DNA of 64,000 nucleotides from Canna indica (GCA_034359265.1 CP136897.1:37249501-37313500), one strand, 5' to 3'. Positions 24,462 to 37,399 are shown, numbered from the stretch's first letter. Made by a program: numbers and translations. Notes: a model not told the origin generated them from the sequence alone.

Positions 24462-24826
24462 TTTTTTTACTACCTATTTGATTGCACGACGAGATCATTT
24501 TTTTACCAATCTTTCTAACCAAACGTTAAGGACGGACGACGTCGTCGTCATAAATCTTGGCTGTCGATTGCCCGCGCGGGGCCCGCCGCAACCTCTACGG
24601 CCGGCTCGATCGACCAACCGACCTGAAAAATTAAAATTTGTAAATAAATAAGAAAAATAACATTTCAATTATTATTTTTCGTTTAAAACGGGCGTAACTC
24701 CGTGCATTATTGTCCGATTTCAGCTTTTCACGTGGCGCTGAATGGCACGCGAAGAGACGAAGAAAATGACCCCGAGTTGTCCCTCGGACACTCACCCTTA
24801 TTAGCCGACGATCAGAAGTGCATGAC

Positions 24827-24945
24827 GGGTGCGATCATACTAGCACTAACGCACCGGATCCCATAAGAACTCCGAAGTTAAGCGTGCTTGCGCGAGAGTG
24901 GTACTAGGATGGGTGACCCCTTGGGAAGTCCTCGCGTTGCACCTT
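24827..24945 (+). rRNA. 5S rRNA: 5S rRNA, group C1
   Basis: Group C1 plus C39A; duplicate of 2,574. Confidence 0.97.
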
Positions 24946-25312
24946 TTTTTTTACTACCTATTTGATTGCACGACGAGATCATTTTTTTTACCAATCTTTC
25001 TAACCAAACATTAAGGACGGACGACATCGTCGCCATAAAATTTGGCTGTCGATCGCCCGCGCGGGGCCCGCCGCAACCTCTACGGCCGGCTATATCGACC
25101 AACCGACCCGAAAAATTAAAATTTGTAAATAAATAAGAAAAATAACATTTCAATTATTATTTTTCGTTTGAGACGGGCGTAACTCGGTGCATTATTGTCC
25201 GATTTCAGCTTTTCACGTGGCGCTGAAAGGTGCGCAAAGAGACGAAGAAAATGACCCTCGAACTCTCCCTCGGACGCTCACCCTTATTAGCCGACAATCA
25301 AAAGTGCATGAC

Positions 25313-25431
25313 CGGTGCGATCATACTAGCACTAACGCACCGGATCCCATCAGAACTCCGAAGTTAAGGGTGCTTGGGCGAGAGTAGTACTAGGATGGGT
25401 GACCCCTTGGGAAGTCCTCGCGTTGCACCTT
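25313..25431 (+). rRNA. 5S rRNA: 5S rRNA, group B
   Basis: Group B plus G1C; duplicate of 3,060. Confidence 0.97.
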
Positions 25432-25798
25432 TTTTTTTACTACCTATTTGATTGCACGACGAGATCATTTTTTTTACCAATCTTTCTAACCAAACGTTAA
25501 GGACGGACGACATCGTCGCCATAAAATTTGGCTGTCGATCGCCCGCGCGGGGTCCGCCGCAACCTCTACGGCCGGCTCGATCGACCAACCGACCCAAAAA
25601 ATTAAAATTTGTAAATAAATAAGAAAAATAACATTTCAATTATTATTTTTCATTTAAAACGGGCGTAACTCCGTGCATTATTGTCCGATTTTAGCTTTTC
25701 ACGTGGCGCTGAAAGGTGCGCAAAGAGACGAAGAAAATGACCCCCGAACTCTCCCTCGGACGCTCACCCTTATTAGCCGACAATCAAAAGTGCATGAC

Positions 25799-25917
25799 GG
25801 GCGCGATCATACTAGCACTAACGCACCGGATCCCATCAGAACTCCGAAGTTAAGGGTGCTTGGGCGAGAGTAGTACTAGGATGGGTGACCCCTTGGGAAG
25901 TCCTCGCGTTGCACCTT
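25799..25917 (+). rRNA. 5S rRNA: 5S rRNA, group B
   Basis: Group B plus T4C. The gene matches 3,546 but its spacer matches the one after 4,032: a one-unit exchange lies here. Confidence 0.97.
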
Positions 25918-26283
25918 TTTTTTTACTACCTATTTGATTGCACGACGAGATCATTTTTTTTACCAATCTTTCTAACCAAACGTTAAGGACGGACGACGTC
26001 GTCGCCATAAATCTTGGCTGTCGATCGCCCGCGCGGGGCCCGCCGCAACCTCTACTACCGGCTCGATCGACCAACCGACCCAAAAAATTAAAATTTGTAA
26101 ATAAATAAGAAAAATAACATTTCAATTATTATTTTTCGTTTGAGACGGGCGTAACTCCGTGCATTATTGTCCGATTTCAGCTTTTCTCGAGGCGCTGAAA
26201 GGCACGCGAAGGGACGCAGAAAATGACCCCGAGTTGTCCCTCGGACGCTCACCCTTATTAGCCGACAATCAAAAGTGCATGAC

Positions 26284-26402
26284 GGGTGCGATCATACTAG
26301 CACTAACGCACCGGATCCCATCAGAACTCCGAAGTTAAGGGTGCTTGGGCGAGAGTAGTACTAGGATGGGTGACCCCTTGGGAAGTCCTCGCGTTGCACC
26401 TT
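26284..26402 (+). rRNA. 5S rRNA: 5S rRNA, group B
   Basis: Plain group B. The leader matches 4,517 but the spacer matches the one after 5,488: a two-unit loss lies here. Confidence 0.97.
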
Positions 26403-26769
26403 TTTTTTTAATACCTATTTGATTGCACGACGAGATCATTTTTTTTACCAATCTTTCTAACCAAACGTTAAGGACGGACGACATCGTCGCCATAAAATTT
26501 GTCTGTCGATCGCCCGCGCGGGGCCCGCCGCAACCTCTACGGCCAGTTCGATCGACCAATCGACCCGAAAAATTAAAATTTGTAAATAAATAAGAAAAAT
26601 AAAATTTCAATTATTATTTTTCGTTTAAAACGGGCGTAACTCCGTGCATTATTGTCCGATTTCAGCTTTTCACGTGGTGCTGAAAGGCGCGCAAAGAGAC
26701 ACAGAAAATGACCCCCGAACTCTCCCTCGGACGCTCACCCTTATTAGCCGACGATCAGAAGTGCATATC

Positions 26770-26888
26770 GGGTGTGATCATACCAGCACTAACGCACCGG
26801 ATCCCATCAAAACTCCGAAGTTAAGCGTGCTTGGGCGAGAGTAGTACTAGGATTGGTGACCCCCTGGGAGGTCCTCGTGTTGCACCTT
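26770..26888 (+). rRNA. 5S rRNA: 5S rRNA, ungrouped
   Basis: C6T, G41A, G85T, A101G; duplicate of 5,974 except A101G. Confidence 0.97.
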
Positions 26889-27254
26889 GTTTTTTACTAC
26901 CTATTTGATTGCACGACGAGATCATTTTTTTTACCAATCTTTCTAACCAAACGTTAAGGACGGACGATGTCGTCGCCATAAATCTTGGCTATCGATCGCC
27001 CGCGCGGGGCCCGCCGCAACCTCTACTGCAGGCTCGATCGACCAACCGACCCGAAAAATGAAAATTTGTAAATAAATAAGAAAAATAACATTTCAATTAT
27101 TATTTTTTGTTTAAAACGGGCGTAACTCCGTGCATTATTGTCCGATTTCAGCTTTTCACGTGGCGCTGAAAGGCGCGCGAAGGGACGAAGAAAATGACCC
27201 TGAGCTGTCCCTCGGACGCTCACCCTTATTAGCCGACGATCAGAAGTGCATGAT

Positions 27255-27373
27255 GGGTGCGATCATAGCAGCACTAACGCACCGGATCCCTTCAAAAATC
27301 TGAAGTTAAGCGTGCTTGGGCGAGAGTAGTACTAGGATGGGTGACCCCCTGGGAAGTCCTCGTGTTGCACCTA
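27255..27373 (+). rRNA. 5S rRNA: 5S rRNA, group E
   Basis: Group E plus C47T; otherwise duplicate of 6,459. Confidence 0.97.
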
Positions 27374-27738
27374 TTTTTTTACTACCTATTTGATTCCACG
27401 ACGAGATCATTTTTTTTACCGATCTTTCGAACCAAACGTTAAGGACGGACGACGTCGTCGCCATAAAATTTGGCTATCGATGGCCCGCGCGGGGCCCGCC
27501 GCAACCTCTACGGCCGGCTCGATCGACTAACCGACCCGAAAAATTAAAATTTGAAAATAAATAAGTAAAATAACATTTAATTATTATTTTTCATTTAAAA
27601 CGGGCATAAGTCCGTGCATTACTGTCCGATTTTAGCTTTTCACGTGGCGCTGAAAGGCGCGCGAAGAGACGAAGAAAATGACCCCCGAACTCTCCATCGG
27701 ACGCTCACCTAATTAGCCGACGATCAGAAGTGCATATC

Positions 27739-27857
27739 GAGTGCGATCATACCAGCACTAACGCACCGGATCCCATGAGAACTCCGAAGTTAAGCGTGCA
27801 TGGGCGAGAGTAGTACTAGGATGTGTGACCCCTTGGGAAGTCCTCGTGTTGCACCTT
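27739..27857 (+). rRNA. 5S rRNA: 5S rRNA, group F
   Basis: Group F plus C39G; duplicate of 6,943. Confidence 0.97.
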
Positions 27858-28223
27858 TTTTTTTACTACCTATTTGATTGCACGACGAGATCATTTTTTT
27901 TACCAATCTTTCTAACCAAACGTTAAGAACGGACGACGTCGTCGCAATAAATCTTGGCTGTCGATCGCCCGCGCGGGGCCCGCCGCAACCTCTACTGCTG
28001 GCTCGATCGACTAACCGACCCGAAAAATTAAAATTTGTAAATAAATAAGAAAAATAACATTTCAATTATTATTTTTCGTTTAAAACTGGCGTAACTCCGT
28101 GCATTATTGTCCGATTTCAGCTTTTCACGAGGCGCTGAAAGGCACGCGAAGAGACGAAGAAAATGACCCCGAGTTGTCCCTCGGACGCTCACCCATATTA
28201 GCCGACGATCAAAACTGCATGAC

Positions 28224-28342
28224 GGGTGCGATCATACTAGCACTAACGCACCGGATCCCATCAGAACTCCGAAGTTTAGGGTGCTTGGGCGAGAGTAGTA
28301 CTAGGATGGGTGACCCCTCGGGAAGTCCTCGCGTTGCACCTT
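28224..28342 (+). rRNA. 5S rRNA: 5S rRNA, group B
   Basis: Group B plus A54T and T96C; duplicate of 7,428. Confidence 0.97.
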
Positions 28343-28709
28343 TTTTTTTACTACCTATTTGATTGCACGACGAGATCATTTTTTTTACCAATCTTTCTAA
28401 CCAAACGTTAAGGACGGACGACGTCGTCGCCATAAATCTTGGCTGTCGATCGCCCGCGCGGGGCCCGCCGCAACCTCTACGGCGGGCTCGATCGACCAAC
28501 CGACCCGAAAAATTAAAATTTGTAAATAAAAAAGAAAAATAACATTTCAATTATTATTTTTCATTTAAAACGGGCGTAACTCCGTGCATTATTGTCCGAT
28601 TTCAGCTTTTCACGTGGCGCTGAAAGGCGCGCAAAGAGACGAAGAAAATGACCCCTGAACTCTCCCTCGGAGGCTCACCCTTATTAGCCGACGATCAGAA
28701 GTGCATATC

Positions 28710-28828
28710 GGGTGTGATCATACCAGCACTAACGCACCGGATCCCATCAGAACTCCGAAGTTAAGGGTGCTTGGGCGAGAGTAGTACTAGGATGGGTGAC
28801 CCCTTGGGAAGTCCTCGCGTTGCACCTT
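28710..28828 (+). rRNA. 5S rRNA: 5S rRNA, group M
   Basis: Plain group M; duplicate of 7,914. Confidence 0.97.
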
Positions 28829-29194
28829 TTTTTTTACTACCTATTTGATTGCACGACGAGATCATTTTTTTTACCAATCTTTCTAACCAAACGTTAAGGA
28901 CGGACGACGTCGTCGCCATAAATCTTGGGTGTCGATCGCCCGCGCGGGGCCCGCCAAAACCTCTACTGCCGGCTCGATCGACCAACCGACCCGAAGAATT
29001 AAAATTTGTAAATAAATAAGAAAAATAACATTTCAATTATTATTTTTCGTTTAAAACGGGCGTAACTCCGTGCATTATTGTCCGATTTCAGCTTTTCTCG
29101 TGGCGCTGAAAGGCACGCGAACAGACGAAGAAAATGACCCTGAGCTGTCCCTCGGACGCTCACCCTTATTAGCCGATGATCAGAAGTGCATGAC

Positions 29195-29313
29195 GGGTGC
29201 GATCATAGCAGCACTAACGCACCGGATCCCATCAAAACTCCGAAGTTAAGCGTGCTTGGGCGAGAGTAGTACTAGGATGGGTGACCCCCTGGGAAGTCCT
29301 CTTGTTGCACCTT
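29195..29313 (+). rRNA. 5S rRNA: 5S rRNA, ungrouped
   Basis: C14G, G41A, G108T; differs from its duplicate at 8,399 by G108T. The same 11-bp spacer loss follows. Confidence 0.97.
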
Positions 29314-29668
29314 TTTTTTTAATACCAATTTGATTGCACGACGAGATCATTTTTTTTACCAATCTCTCTAACCAAACGTTAAGGACGGACGACGTCGTCG
29401 CCATAAAATTTGGCTGTCGATCGCCCGCCGCAACCTCCACGGCCGGCTCGATCGACCAACCGACCCGAAAAATTAAAATTTGTAAACAAATAAAAAAAAT
29501 AACATTTCAATTATTATTTCTCGTTTAAAACGGGTGTAACTCCGTGTATTATTGTCCGATTTTAGCTTTTCACGTGGCGCTGAAAGGCACGGGAAGTGTT
29601 GAAGAAAATGACCCCGAGTTGTCCCTCGGACGCTCACCCATATTAGCCGACGATCAAAAGTGCATGAC

Positions 29669-29787
29669 GGGTGCGATCATACTAGCACTAACGCACCGGA
29701 TCCTATCAGAACTCCGAAGTTAAGGGTGCTTGGGCGAGCGTAGTACTAGGATGGGTGACCCCTCGGGAAGTCCTCGCGTTGCACCTT
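29669..29787 (+). rRNA. 5S rRNA: 5S rRNA, group B
   Basis: Group B plus C36T, T96C and A71C (intermediate element); A71C is absent from the duplicate at 8,873. Confidence 0.96.
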
Positions 29788-30153
29788 TTTTTTTACTACC
29801 TATTTGATTGCACGACGAGATCATTTTTATTACCAATCTTTCTAACCAAACGTTAAGGACGGACGACGTCGTCGCCATAAATCTTGGCCGTCGATCGCCC
29901 GCGCGGGGCCCGCCGCAACCTCTACTGCATGCTCGATCGACCAACCGACCCGAAAAATTAAAATTTGTAAATAAATAAGAAAAATAACATTTCAATTATT
30001 ATTTTTCGTTTAAAACGGGCGTAACTCCGTGCATTATTGTCCGATTTCAGCTTTTCACGAGGCGCTGAAAGGCACGCGAAGAGATGAAGAAAATGACCCC
30101 GAGTTGTCCCTCGGACGCTCACCCTAATTAGCCGACGATCAAAAGTGCATGAC

Positions 30154-30272
30154 GGGTGCGATCATACTAGCACTAACGCTCAGAATCCCATCAGAACTCC
30201 GAAGTTAAGCGTGCTTGCGCGAGAGTGGTACTAGGATGGGTGACCCCTTGGGAAGTCCTCTCGTTGCACCTT
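30154..30272 (+). rRNA. 5S rRNA: 5S rRNA, group C1
   Basis: Group C1 plus A27T, C29A, G31A and G108T. Its duplicate at 9,358 has further changes at 30 and 102. Confidence 0.96.
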
Positions 30273-30639
30273 TTTTTTTACTACCTATTTCATTGCACGA
30301 CGAGATCATTTTTTTTACCAATCTTTCTAACCAAACGTTAAGGACGGACGCCATCGTCGCCATAAAATTTAGCTGTCGATCGCCCGCGCGGGGCCTGCCG
30401 CAACCTCTACGGCGGGCTCGATCGACCAACCGACCCGAAAAATTAAGATTTGTAAATAAATAAGAAAAATAACATTTCAATTATTATTTTTCATTTAAAA
30501 CGGGCGTAACTCCGTGCATTATTGTCCGATTTCAGCTTTTCACGTGGCGCTGAAAGGCGCGCAAAGAGACGAAGAAAATGACCCCTGAACTCTCCCTCGG
30601 AGGCTCACCCTTATTAGCCGACGATCAGAAGTGCATATC

Positions 30640-30758
30640 GGGTGTGATCATACCAGCACTAACGCACCGGATCCCATCAGAACTCCGAAGTTAAGGGTGC
30701 TTGGGCGAGAGTAGTACTAGGATGGGTGACCCCTTGGGAAGTCCTCGCGTTGCACCTT
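30640..30758 (+). rRNA. 5S rRNA: 5S rRNA, group M
   Basis: Plain group M; duplicate of 9,844. Confidence 0.97.
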
Positions 30759-31124
30759 TTTTTTTACTACCTATTTGATTGCACGACGAGATCATTTTTT
30801 TTACCAATCTTTCTAACCAAACGTTATGGACGGACGACGTCGTCGCCATAAATCTTGGGTGTCGATCGCCCGCGCGGGGCCCGCCGCAACCTCTACTGCC
30901 GGCTCGATCGACCAACCGACCCGAAGAATTAAAATTTGTAAATAAATAAGAAAAATAACATTTCAATTATTATTTTTCGTTTAAAACGGGCGTAACTCCG
31001 TGCATTATTGTCCGATTTCAGCTTTTCACGTGGCGCTGAAAGGCGCGCGAACAGACGAAGAAAATGACCCTGAGCTGTCCCTCGGACGCTCACCCTTATT
31101 AGCCGACTATCAGAAGTGCATGAT

Positions 31125-31243
31125 GGGTGCGATCATAGCAGCACTAACGCACCGGATCCCATCAAAACTCCGAAGTTAAGCGTGCTTGGGCGAGAGTAGT
31201 ACTAGGATTGGTGACCCCCTGGGAAGTCCTCGTGTTGCACCTT
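31125..31243 (+). rRNA. 5S rRNA: 5S rRNA, ungrouped
   Basis: C14G, G41A, G85T; duplicate of 10,329. Confidence 0.97.
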
Positions 31244-31610
31244 TTTTTTTACTACCTATTTGATTGCACGACGAGATCATTTTTTTTACCAATCTTTCTA
31301 ACCAAACGTTAAGGACGGACGACGTCGTCGCCATAAAATTTATCTGTCGATCGCCCGCGCGGGGCCCTACGCAACCTCTACGGCCGGCTCGATCGAACAA
31401 CCGACCCGAAAAATTAAAATTTGTAAACAAATAAGAAAAATAACATTTCAATTATTATTGCTCGTTTAAAACGGGCGTAACTCCGTGCATTATTGTCCGA
31501 TTTTAGCTTTTCACGTGGCGCTGAAAGGCACGGGAAGAGACGAAGAAAATGACCCCCGAACTCTCCCTCGGACGCTCACCCTTATTAGCCGACGTTCAGA
31601 AGTGCATATC

Positions 31611-31729
31611 GAGTGCGATCATACCAGCACTAACGCACCGGATCCCATCAGAACTCCAAAGTTAAGCGTGCATGGGCGAGAGTAGTACTAGGATATGTGA
31701 CCCCTTGGGAAGTCCTCGTGTTGCACCTT
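31611..31729 (+). rRNA. 5S rRNA: 5S rRNA, group F
   Basis: Group F plus G48A and G85A; duplicate of 10,815. Confidence 0.96.
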
Positions 31730-32095
31730 TTTTTTTACTACCTATTTAATTGCACGACGAGATCATTTTTTTTACCAATCTTTCTAACCAAACGTTAAGG
31801 ACGGACGACATCGTCGCCATAAAATTTGGCTATCGATCGCCCGCGCGGGGCCCGCCGCAACCTCTACGGCCGGCTAGATCGACCAATCGACCCAAAAAAT
31901 TAAAATTTGTAAACAAATAAGATAAATAACATTTCAATTATTATTTTTCGTTTAAAATGGGCGTAACTCCGTGCATTATTGTCCGATTTTAGCTTTTCAC
32001 GTGGCGCTGAAAGGCGCGCGAAGAGACGAAGAAAATGACCTTGAGTTGTCCCTCGGACGCTCACCCTTATTAGCCGACGATCAGAAGTGCATATC

Positions 32096-32214
32096 GGGTG
32101 CGATCATACCAGCACTAACGCACCTGATCCCATCAGTACTCAGAAGTTAAGCGTGCTTGGGCGAGAGTAGTACAAGGATGGGTGACCCCCTGGGAAGTCC
32201 TCGTGTTGCACCTT
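32096..32214 (+). rRNA. 5S rRNA: 5S rRNA, ungrouped
   Basis: G30T, A42T, C47A, T79A; duplicate of 11,300. Confidence 0.97.
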
Positions 32215-32580
32215 TTTTTTTACTACCTATTTGATTGCACGACGAGATCATTTTTTTTACCAATCTTTCTAACCAAACGTTAAGGACGGACGACGTCGTC
32301 GCCATAAAATTTGGCTGTCGATCGCCCGCGCGGGGCCCGCCGCAACCTCTAAGGCCGGCTCGATCGACCAACTGACCCGAAAAATTAAAATTTGTAAACA
32401 AATAAGATAAATAACATTTCAATTATTATTTTTCGTTTAAAACGGGCGTAACTCCGTGCATTGTTGTCCGATTTTAGCTTTTCACGTGGCAATGAAAGGC
32501 GCGCGAAGAGACGAAGAAAATGACCTTGAGTTGTCCCTCGGACGCTCACCCTTATTAGCCGACGATGAGAAGTGCATATC

Positions 32581-32699
32581 GGGTGAGATCATACCAGCAC
32601 TAACGCACCGGATCCCATCAGCAATCCGAAGTTAAGCGTGCTTGGGCGAGAGTAGTACTAGGATGGGTGAACCCCTGGGAAGTCCTCGTGTTGCACCTT
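32581..32699 (+). rRNA. 5S rRNA: 5S rRNA, ungrouped
   Basis: C6A, A42C, C44A, C91A; the duplicate at 11,785 has A42T instead. Confidence 0.96.
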
Positions 32700-33066
32700 T
32701 TTTTTTACTACCTATTTGATTGCACGACGAGATCATTTTTTTTACCAATCTTTCTAACCAAACGTTAAGGACGGACGACGTCGTCGCCATAAAATTTGGC
32801 TGTCGATCGCCCGCGCGGGGCCCGCCGCAACCTCTACGGCCGGCTTGATCGACCGACCGACCCGAAAAATTAAAATTTGTAAATAAATAAGAAAAATAAC
32901 ATTTCAATTATTATTTTTCATTTAAAACGGGCATAACCCCGTGCATTATTGTCCGATTTTAGCTTTTCACGTGGCGCTGAAAGGCGCGTGAAGAGACGAA
33001 GAAGATGACCCCCGAACTCTCCCTCGGACGCTCACCCTTATTAGACGACGATCAGAAGTGCATATT

Positions 33067-33185
33067 GAGTGCGATCATAGCAGCACTAATGCACCGGATC
33101 CCATCAGAACTTCGAAGTTAAGCGTTCTTGGGCGAGAGTAGTACTAGGATGGGTGACCCTCCCGGAAGTCCTCGTGTTGAACTTG
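33067..33185 (+). rRNA. 5S rRNA: 5S rRNA, degenerate
   Basis: Duplicate of the degenerate copy at 12,271 with the same ten changes and the same 447-bp unit. Confidence 0.93.
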
Positions 33186-33513
33186 TTTTTTTACTACCTA
33201 TTTGATTGCACGACGAGATCATTTTTTTACCAATCTTTCTAACCAAACATTAAGGACGGACGACGTCGTCGCCATAAAATTTGGCTGTCGATCGCCCGCC
33301 GCAACCTCTACGTCCGGCTCGATCGACCAACCGACCCGAAAAATAACATTTCAATTATTATTTTTCGTTTAAACCGTGCGTAACTCCGTGAATTATTGTT
33401 CAATTTCAGCTTTTCACGTGGCGCTGAAAGTCGCGCGAAGAGACTAAGAAAATGACCCCCGAACTCTCCCTCGGATGCTCACCCTTATTAGCGGACGATC
33501 AGAAGTGCATATC

Positions 33514-33632
33514 GGGTGCGATCATACCAGCACTAACGCACTGGATCCCATCAGAACTCCGAAGTTAAGCGTGCTTGGGCGAGAGTAGTACTAGGATGGG
33601 TGACCCCCTAGGATGTCCTCGCGTTGCACCTT
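33514..33632 (+). rRNA. 5S rRNA: 5S rRNA, ungrouped
   Basis: C29T, G97A, A101T, T109C; lacks the G25T of its duplicate at 12,718. Confidence 0.97.
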
Positions 33633-33998
33633 TTTTTTTACTACCTATTTGATTGCACGACGAGATCATTTTTTTTACCAATCTTTCTAACCAAACGTTA
33701 AGGACGGACGACGTCGTCGCCATAAATCTTGGCTGTCGATGGCCCGTGCGGGGCCCGCCGCAACCTCTACGGCTGGCTTGATCGACCAACCGACCCGAAA
33801 AATTAAAAATTTTAATTAAATAAGAAAAATAACATTTCAATTATTATTTTTCGTTTAAAACGGGCGTAACTCCGTGCATTATTGTCCGATTTTAGCTTTT
33901 CACGTGGCACTGAAAGGCGCGAGAAGAGACGAAGAAAATGACCCCGAGCTGTCCCTCGGACGCTGACCCTTATTAGCCGACGATCAGAATTGCATGAT

Positions 33999-34117
33999 GG
34001 GTGCGATCATACCAGCACTAACGCACCGGATCCCATCAAAACTTCGAACTTAAGCGTGCTTGATCGAGAGTAGTACTAGGATGGGTGACCCCCTGGGAAG
34101 TCCTCGTGTTGCACCTT
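33999..34117 (+). rRNA. 5S rRNA: 5S rRNA, group K
   Basis: Plain group K; duplicate of 13,203, but the T-run is uninterrupted here. Confidence 0.96.
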
Positions 34118-34482
34118 TTTTTTTACTACCTATTTGATTGCACGACGAGATCATTTTTTTACCAATCTTTCTAAGCAAACGTTGAGGACGGACGGCGTCG
34201 TCGCCATAAAATTTGGCTGTCGTTCGCCCGCGCGGGGCCCGCCGCAACCTCTACGGCCGGCTCGATCGACCTACCGACCCGAAAAATTAAAATTTGTAAA
34301 TAAATAAGAAAAATAACATTTCAATTATTATTTTTCGTTTAAAACGGGCGTAACTACGTGCATTATTGTTCGATTTTAGCTTTACACGTGGCGCTGAAAG
34401 GCGCGCGAAGAGACGAAGAAAATGACCCCGAGCTGTCCCTCGGACGCTGACCCTTATTAGCCGATGATCAGAATTGCATGAC

Positions 34483-34601
34483 GGGTGCGATCATACCAGC
34501 ACTAACGCACCGGATCCCATCAAAACTTCGAACTTAAGCGTGCTTGATCGAGAGTAGTACTAGGATGGGTGACCCCCTGGGAAGTCCTTGTGTTGCACCG
34601 A
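34483..34601 (+). rRNA. 5S rRNA: 5S rRNA, group K
   Basis: Group K plus C107T; duplicate of 13,687. Confidence 0.96.
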
Positions 34602-34970
34602 TTTTTTTACTACCTATTTGATTGCACGACGAGATCATTTTTTTTACTACCAATCTTTCTAACCAATCGTTAAGGACGGACGACGTCGTCGCCATAAAAT
34701 TTGGCTGTCCGTCGCCCGCGCGGGGCCAATCGCAACCTCTACGGCCGGCTCGATCGACCAACCGACCCGAAAAATTAAAATTTGTAAATAAATAAGAAAA
34801 ATGACATTTCAATTATTATTTTTCGTTTAAAACGGGCGTAACTACGTGCATTATTGTCCGATTCCAGCTTTTCACGTGGCGCTGAAACGCGCGCGAAGAG
34901 ACGAAGAAAATGACCCCGAGTTGTCCCTCGGACGCTCACCCTTATTAGCCGACGATCAGAAGTGCATGAC

Positions 34971-35089
34971 GGGTGCGATCATACTAGCACTAACGCACCG
35001 GATCCCATTAGAACTCCGAAGTTAAGCGTGCTTGCGCGAGAGTGGTACTAGGATGGGTGACCCCTTCGGAAGTCCTCGTGTTGCACCTT
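34971..35089 (+). rRNA. 5S rRNA: 5S rRNA, group C2
   Basis: Group C2 plus C39T; lacks the C24T of 14,175. Confidence 0.97.
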
Positions 35090-35455
35090 TTTTTTTACTA
35101 CCTATTTGATTGCTCGATGAGATCATTTTTTTTACCAATCTTTCTAACCAAACGTTAAGGACGGACGACGTCGTCGCCATAAAATTTGGCTGTCGATCGC
35201 CCGCGCGGGGCCCGCCGCAACCTGTACAGCCGGCTCGATCGACCAACCGACCCAAAAAATTTAAATTTGTAAATAAATAAGAAAAATGACATTTCAATTA
35301 TTATTTTTCGTTTAAAACGGGCGTAACTCCGTGCATTATTGTCCGATTCCAGCTTTTCACGTGGCGCTGAAACGCGCGCGAAGAGACGAAGAAAATGACC
35401 CCGAGTTGTCCCTCGAATGCTCACCCTTATTAGCCGACGATCAGAAGTGCATGAC

Positions 35456-35574
35456 GGGTGCGATCATACTAGCACTAACGCACCGGATCCCATCAGAACT
35501 CCGAAGTTAAGCGTGCTTGCGCGAGAGTGGTACTAGGATGGGTGACCCCTTCGGAAGTCCTCGTGTTGCACCTT
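35456..35574 (+). rRNA. 5S rRNA: 5S rRNA, group C2
   Basis: Plain group C2; the only inner unit left of the dimer repeat seen at 14.2-16.1 kb. Confidence 0.97.
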
Positions 35575-35940
35575 TTTTTTTACTACCTATTTGATTGCTC
35601 GATGAGATCATTTTTTTTACCAATCTTTCTAACCAAACGTTAAGGACGGACGACGTCGTCGCCATAAAATTTGGCTGTCGATCGCCCGCGCGGGGCCCGC
35701 CGCAACCTGTACAGCCGGCTCGATCGACCAACCGACCCAAAAAATTAAAATTTGTAAATAAATAAGAAAAATGACATTTCAATTATTATTTTTCGTTTAA
35801 AACGGGCGTAACTTCGTGCATTATTGTCCGATTCCAGCTTTTCACGTGGCGCTGAAACGCGCGCGAAGAGACGAAGAAAATGACCCCGAGTTGTCCCTCG
35901 AATGCTCACCCTTATTAGCCGACGATCAGAAGTGCATGAC

Positions 35941-36059
35941 GGGTGCGATCATACTAGCACTAACGCACCGGATCCCATCAGAACTCCGAAGTTAAGCGTG
36001 CTTGCGCGAGAGTGGTACTAGGATGGGTGACCCCTTCGGAAGTCCTCGTGTTGCACCTT
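35941..36059 (+). rRNA. 5S rRNA: 5S rRNA, group C2
   Basis: Plain group C2; matches 16,115 including GAGATCTTTTTTTTT in the spacer. Confidence 0.97.
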
Positions 36060-36425
36060 TTTTTTTACTACCTATTTGATTGCACGACGAGATCTTTTTT
36101 TTTACCATTCTTTCTAACCAAACGTTAAGGACGGACGACGTCGTCGCCATAAAATTTGGCTGTCGATCGCCCGCGCGGGGCCCGCCGCAACCTCTACGGC
36201 CGGCTCGATCGACCAACCGACCCGAAAAATTAAAATTTGTAAATAAATAAGAAAAATAATATTTCAATATTATTTTTCGTTTAAAACGGGTGTAACTCCG
36301 TGCATTATTGTCCGATTTCAGCTTTTCACGTGGCGCTGAAAGGCGCGCAAAGAGACAAAGAAAATGACCCCCGAACTCTCCCTCAGATGCTCACCCATAT
36401 TAGGCGACGATCGGAAGTGCATATT

Positions 36426-36548
36426 GGGTGTGATCATACCAGCACTAACGCATCTGATCCCATCAGAACTTCGAAGTTAAGCGTGCTTGGGCGAGAGTAG
36501 TACTAGGATGGGTGACCCCCTAGGAAGTCCTCCCTCGCATTGCATCTT
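36426..36548 (+). rRNA. 5S rRNA: 5S rRNA with 4-base insertion
   Basis: Duplicate of 16,600 with the same CCTC insertion and eight substitutions; probably non-functional. Confidence 0.93.
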
Positions 36549-36914
36549 TTTTTTTACTACCTATTTGATTGCATGACTAGATCATTTTTTTTACCAATCT
36601 TCCTAACCAAACGTTAAGGACGGACGACGTCGTCGCCATAAATCTTGGCTGTCGATAACCCGCGCGGGGCCCGCCGCAACCTCTACGGCCGGCTCGATCG
36701 ACCAACCGACACGAAAAATTAAAATTTGTAAATAAATAGGAAAAATAACATTTCAATTATTATTTTTCGTTTAAAACGGGCGTAACTCCGTGCATTATTG
36801 TCCGATTTCAGCTTTTCACGTGGCGCTGAAACGTGCGCGAAGATACGAAGAAAATGACCCCGAGTTGTCCCTCGGACGCTCACCCTTATTAGCCGACGAT
36901 CAGAAGTGCATGAC

Positions 36915-37033
36915 GGGTGCGATCATACTAGCACTAACGCACCGGATCCCATCAGAACTTTGAACTTAAGTGTGCTTGCGCGAGAGTGTTACTAGGATGG
37001 GTGACCCCTTGGGAAGTCCTCGTGTTGCACCTT
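36915..37033 (+). rRNA. 5S rRNA: 5S rRNA, group C-like
   Basis: C15T, C46T, C47T, G51C, C57T, G65C, A74G, G75T, C95T; last gene of duplication copy 2. The spacer then diverges (GGATGATGTCATCGAC). Confidence 0.96.
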
Positions 37034-37399
37034 TTTTTTTACTACCTATTTGATTGCACGACGAGATCATTTTTTTTACCACTCTTTCTAACCTAACGTT
37101 AAGGACGGATGATGTCATCGACATAAAATTTGGCTGTCGATCGCCCGCGCGGGGCCCGCCGCAACCTCTACGGCCGGCTCGATCGACCAACCGACCCGAA
37201 AAATTATAATTTGTAAATAAATAAGAAAAATAACATTTCAATTATTATTTTTCGTTTAAAACGGGCGTAACACCGTGCATTATTGTCCGATTTCAGCTTT
37301 TCACGTGGCGCTGAAAGGCGCGCGAAGAGACGAAGAAAATGACCCCGAGCTTTCCCTCGGACGCTGACCCTTATTAGCCGACGATCAGAATTGCAAGAC

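Larger units (their letters stand above)
22254..37080. repeat. Segmental duplication, copy 2
   Basis: Near-identical to 1-17,251 but about 2.43 kb (five units) shorter. The missing units correspond to one unit near 3.6-4.1 kb, two near 4.6-5.5 kb and two near 14.7-15.6 kb of copy 1. Only scattered single-base differences separate matched units, so the duplication looks recent. Confidence 0.9.
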
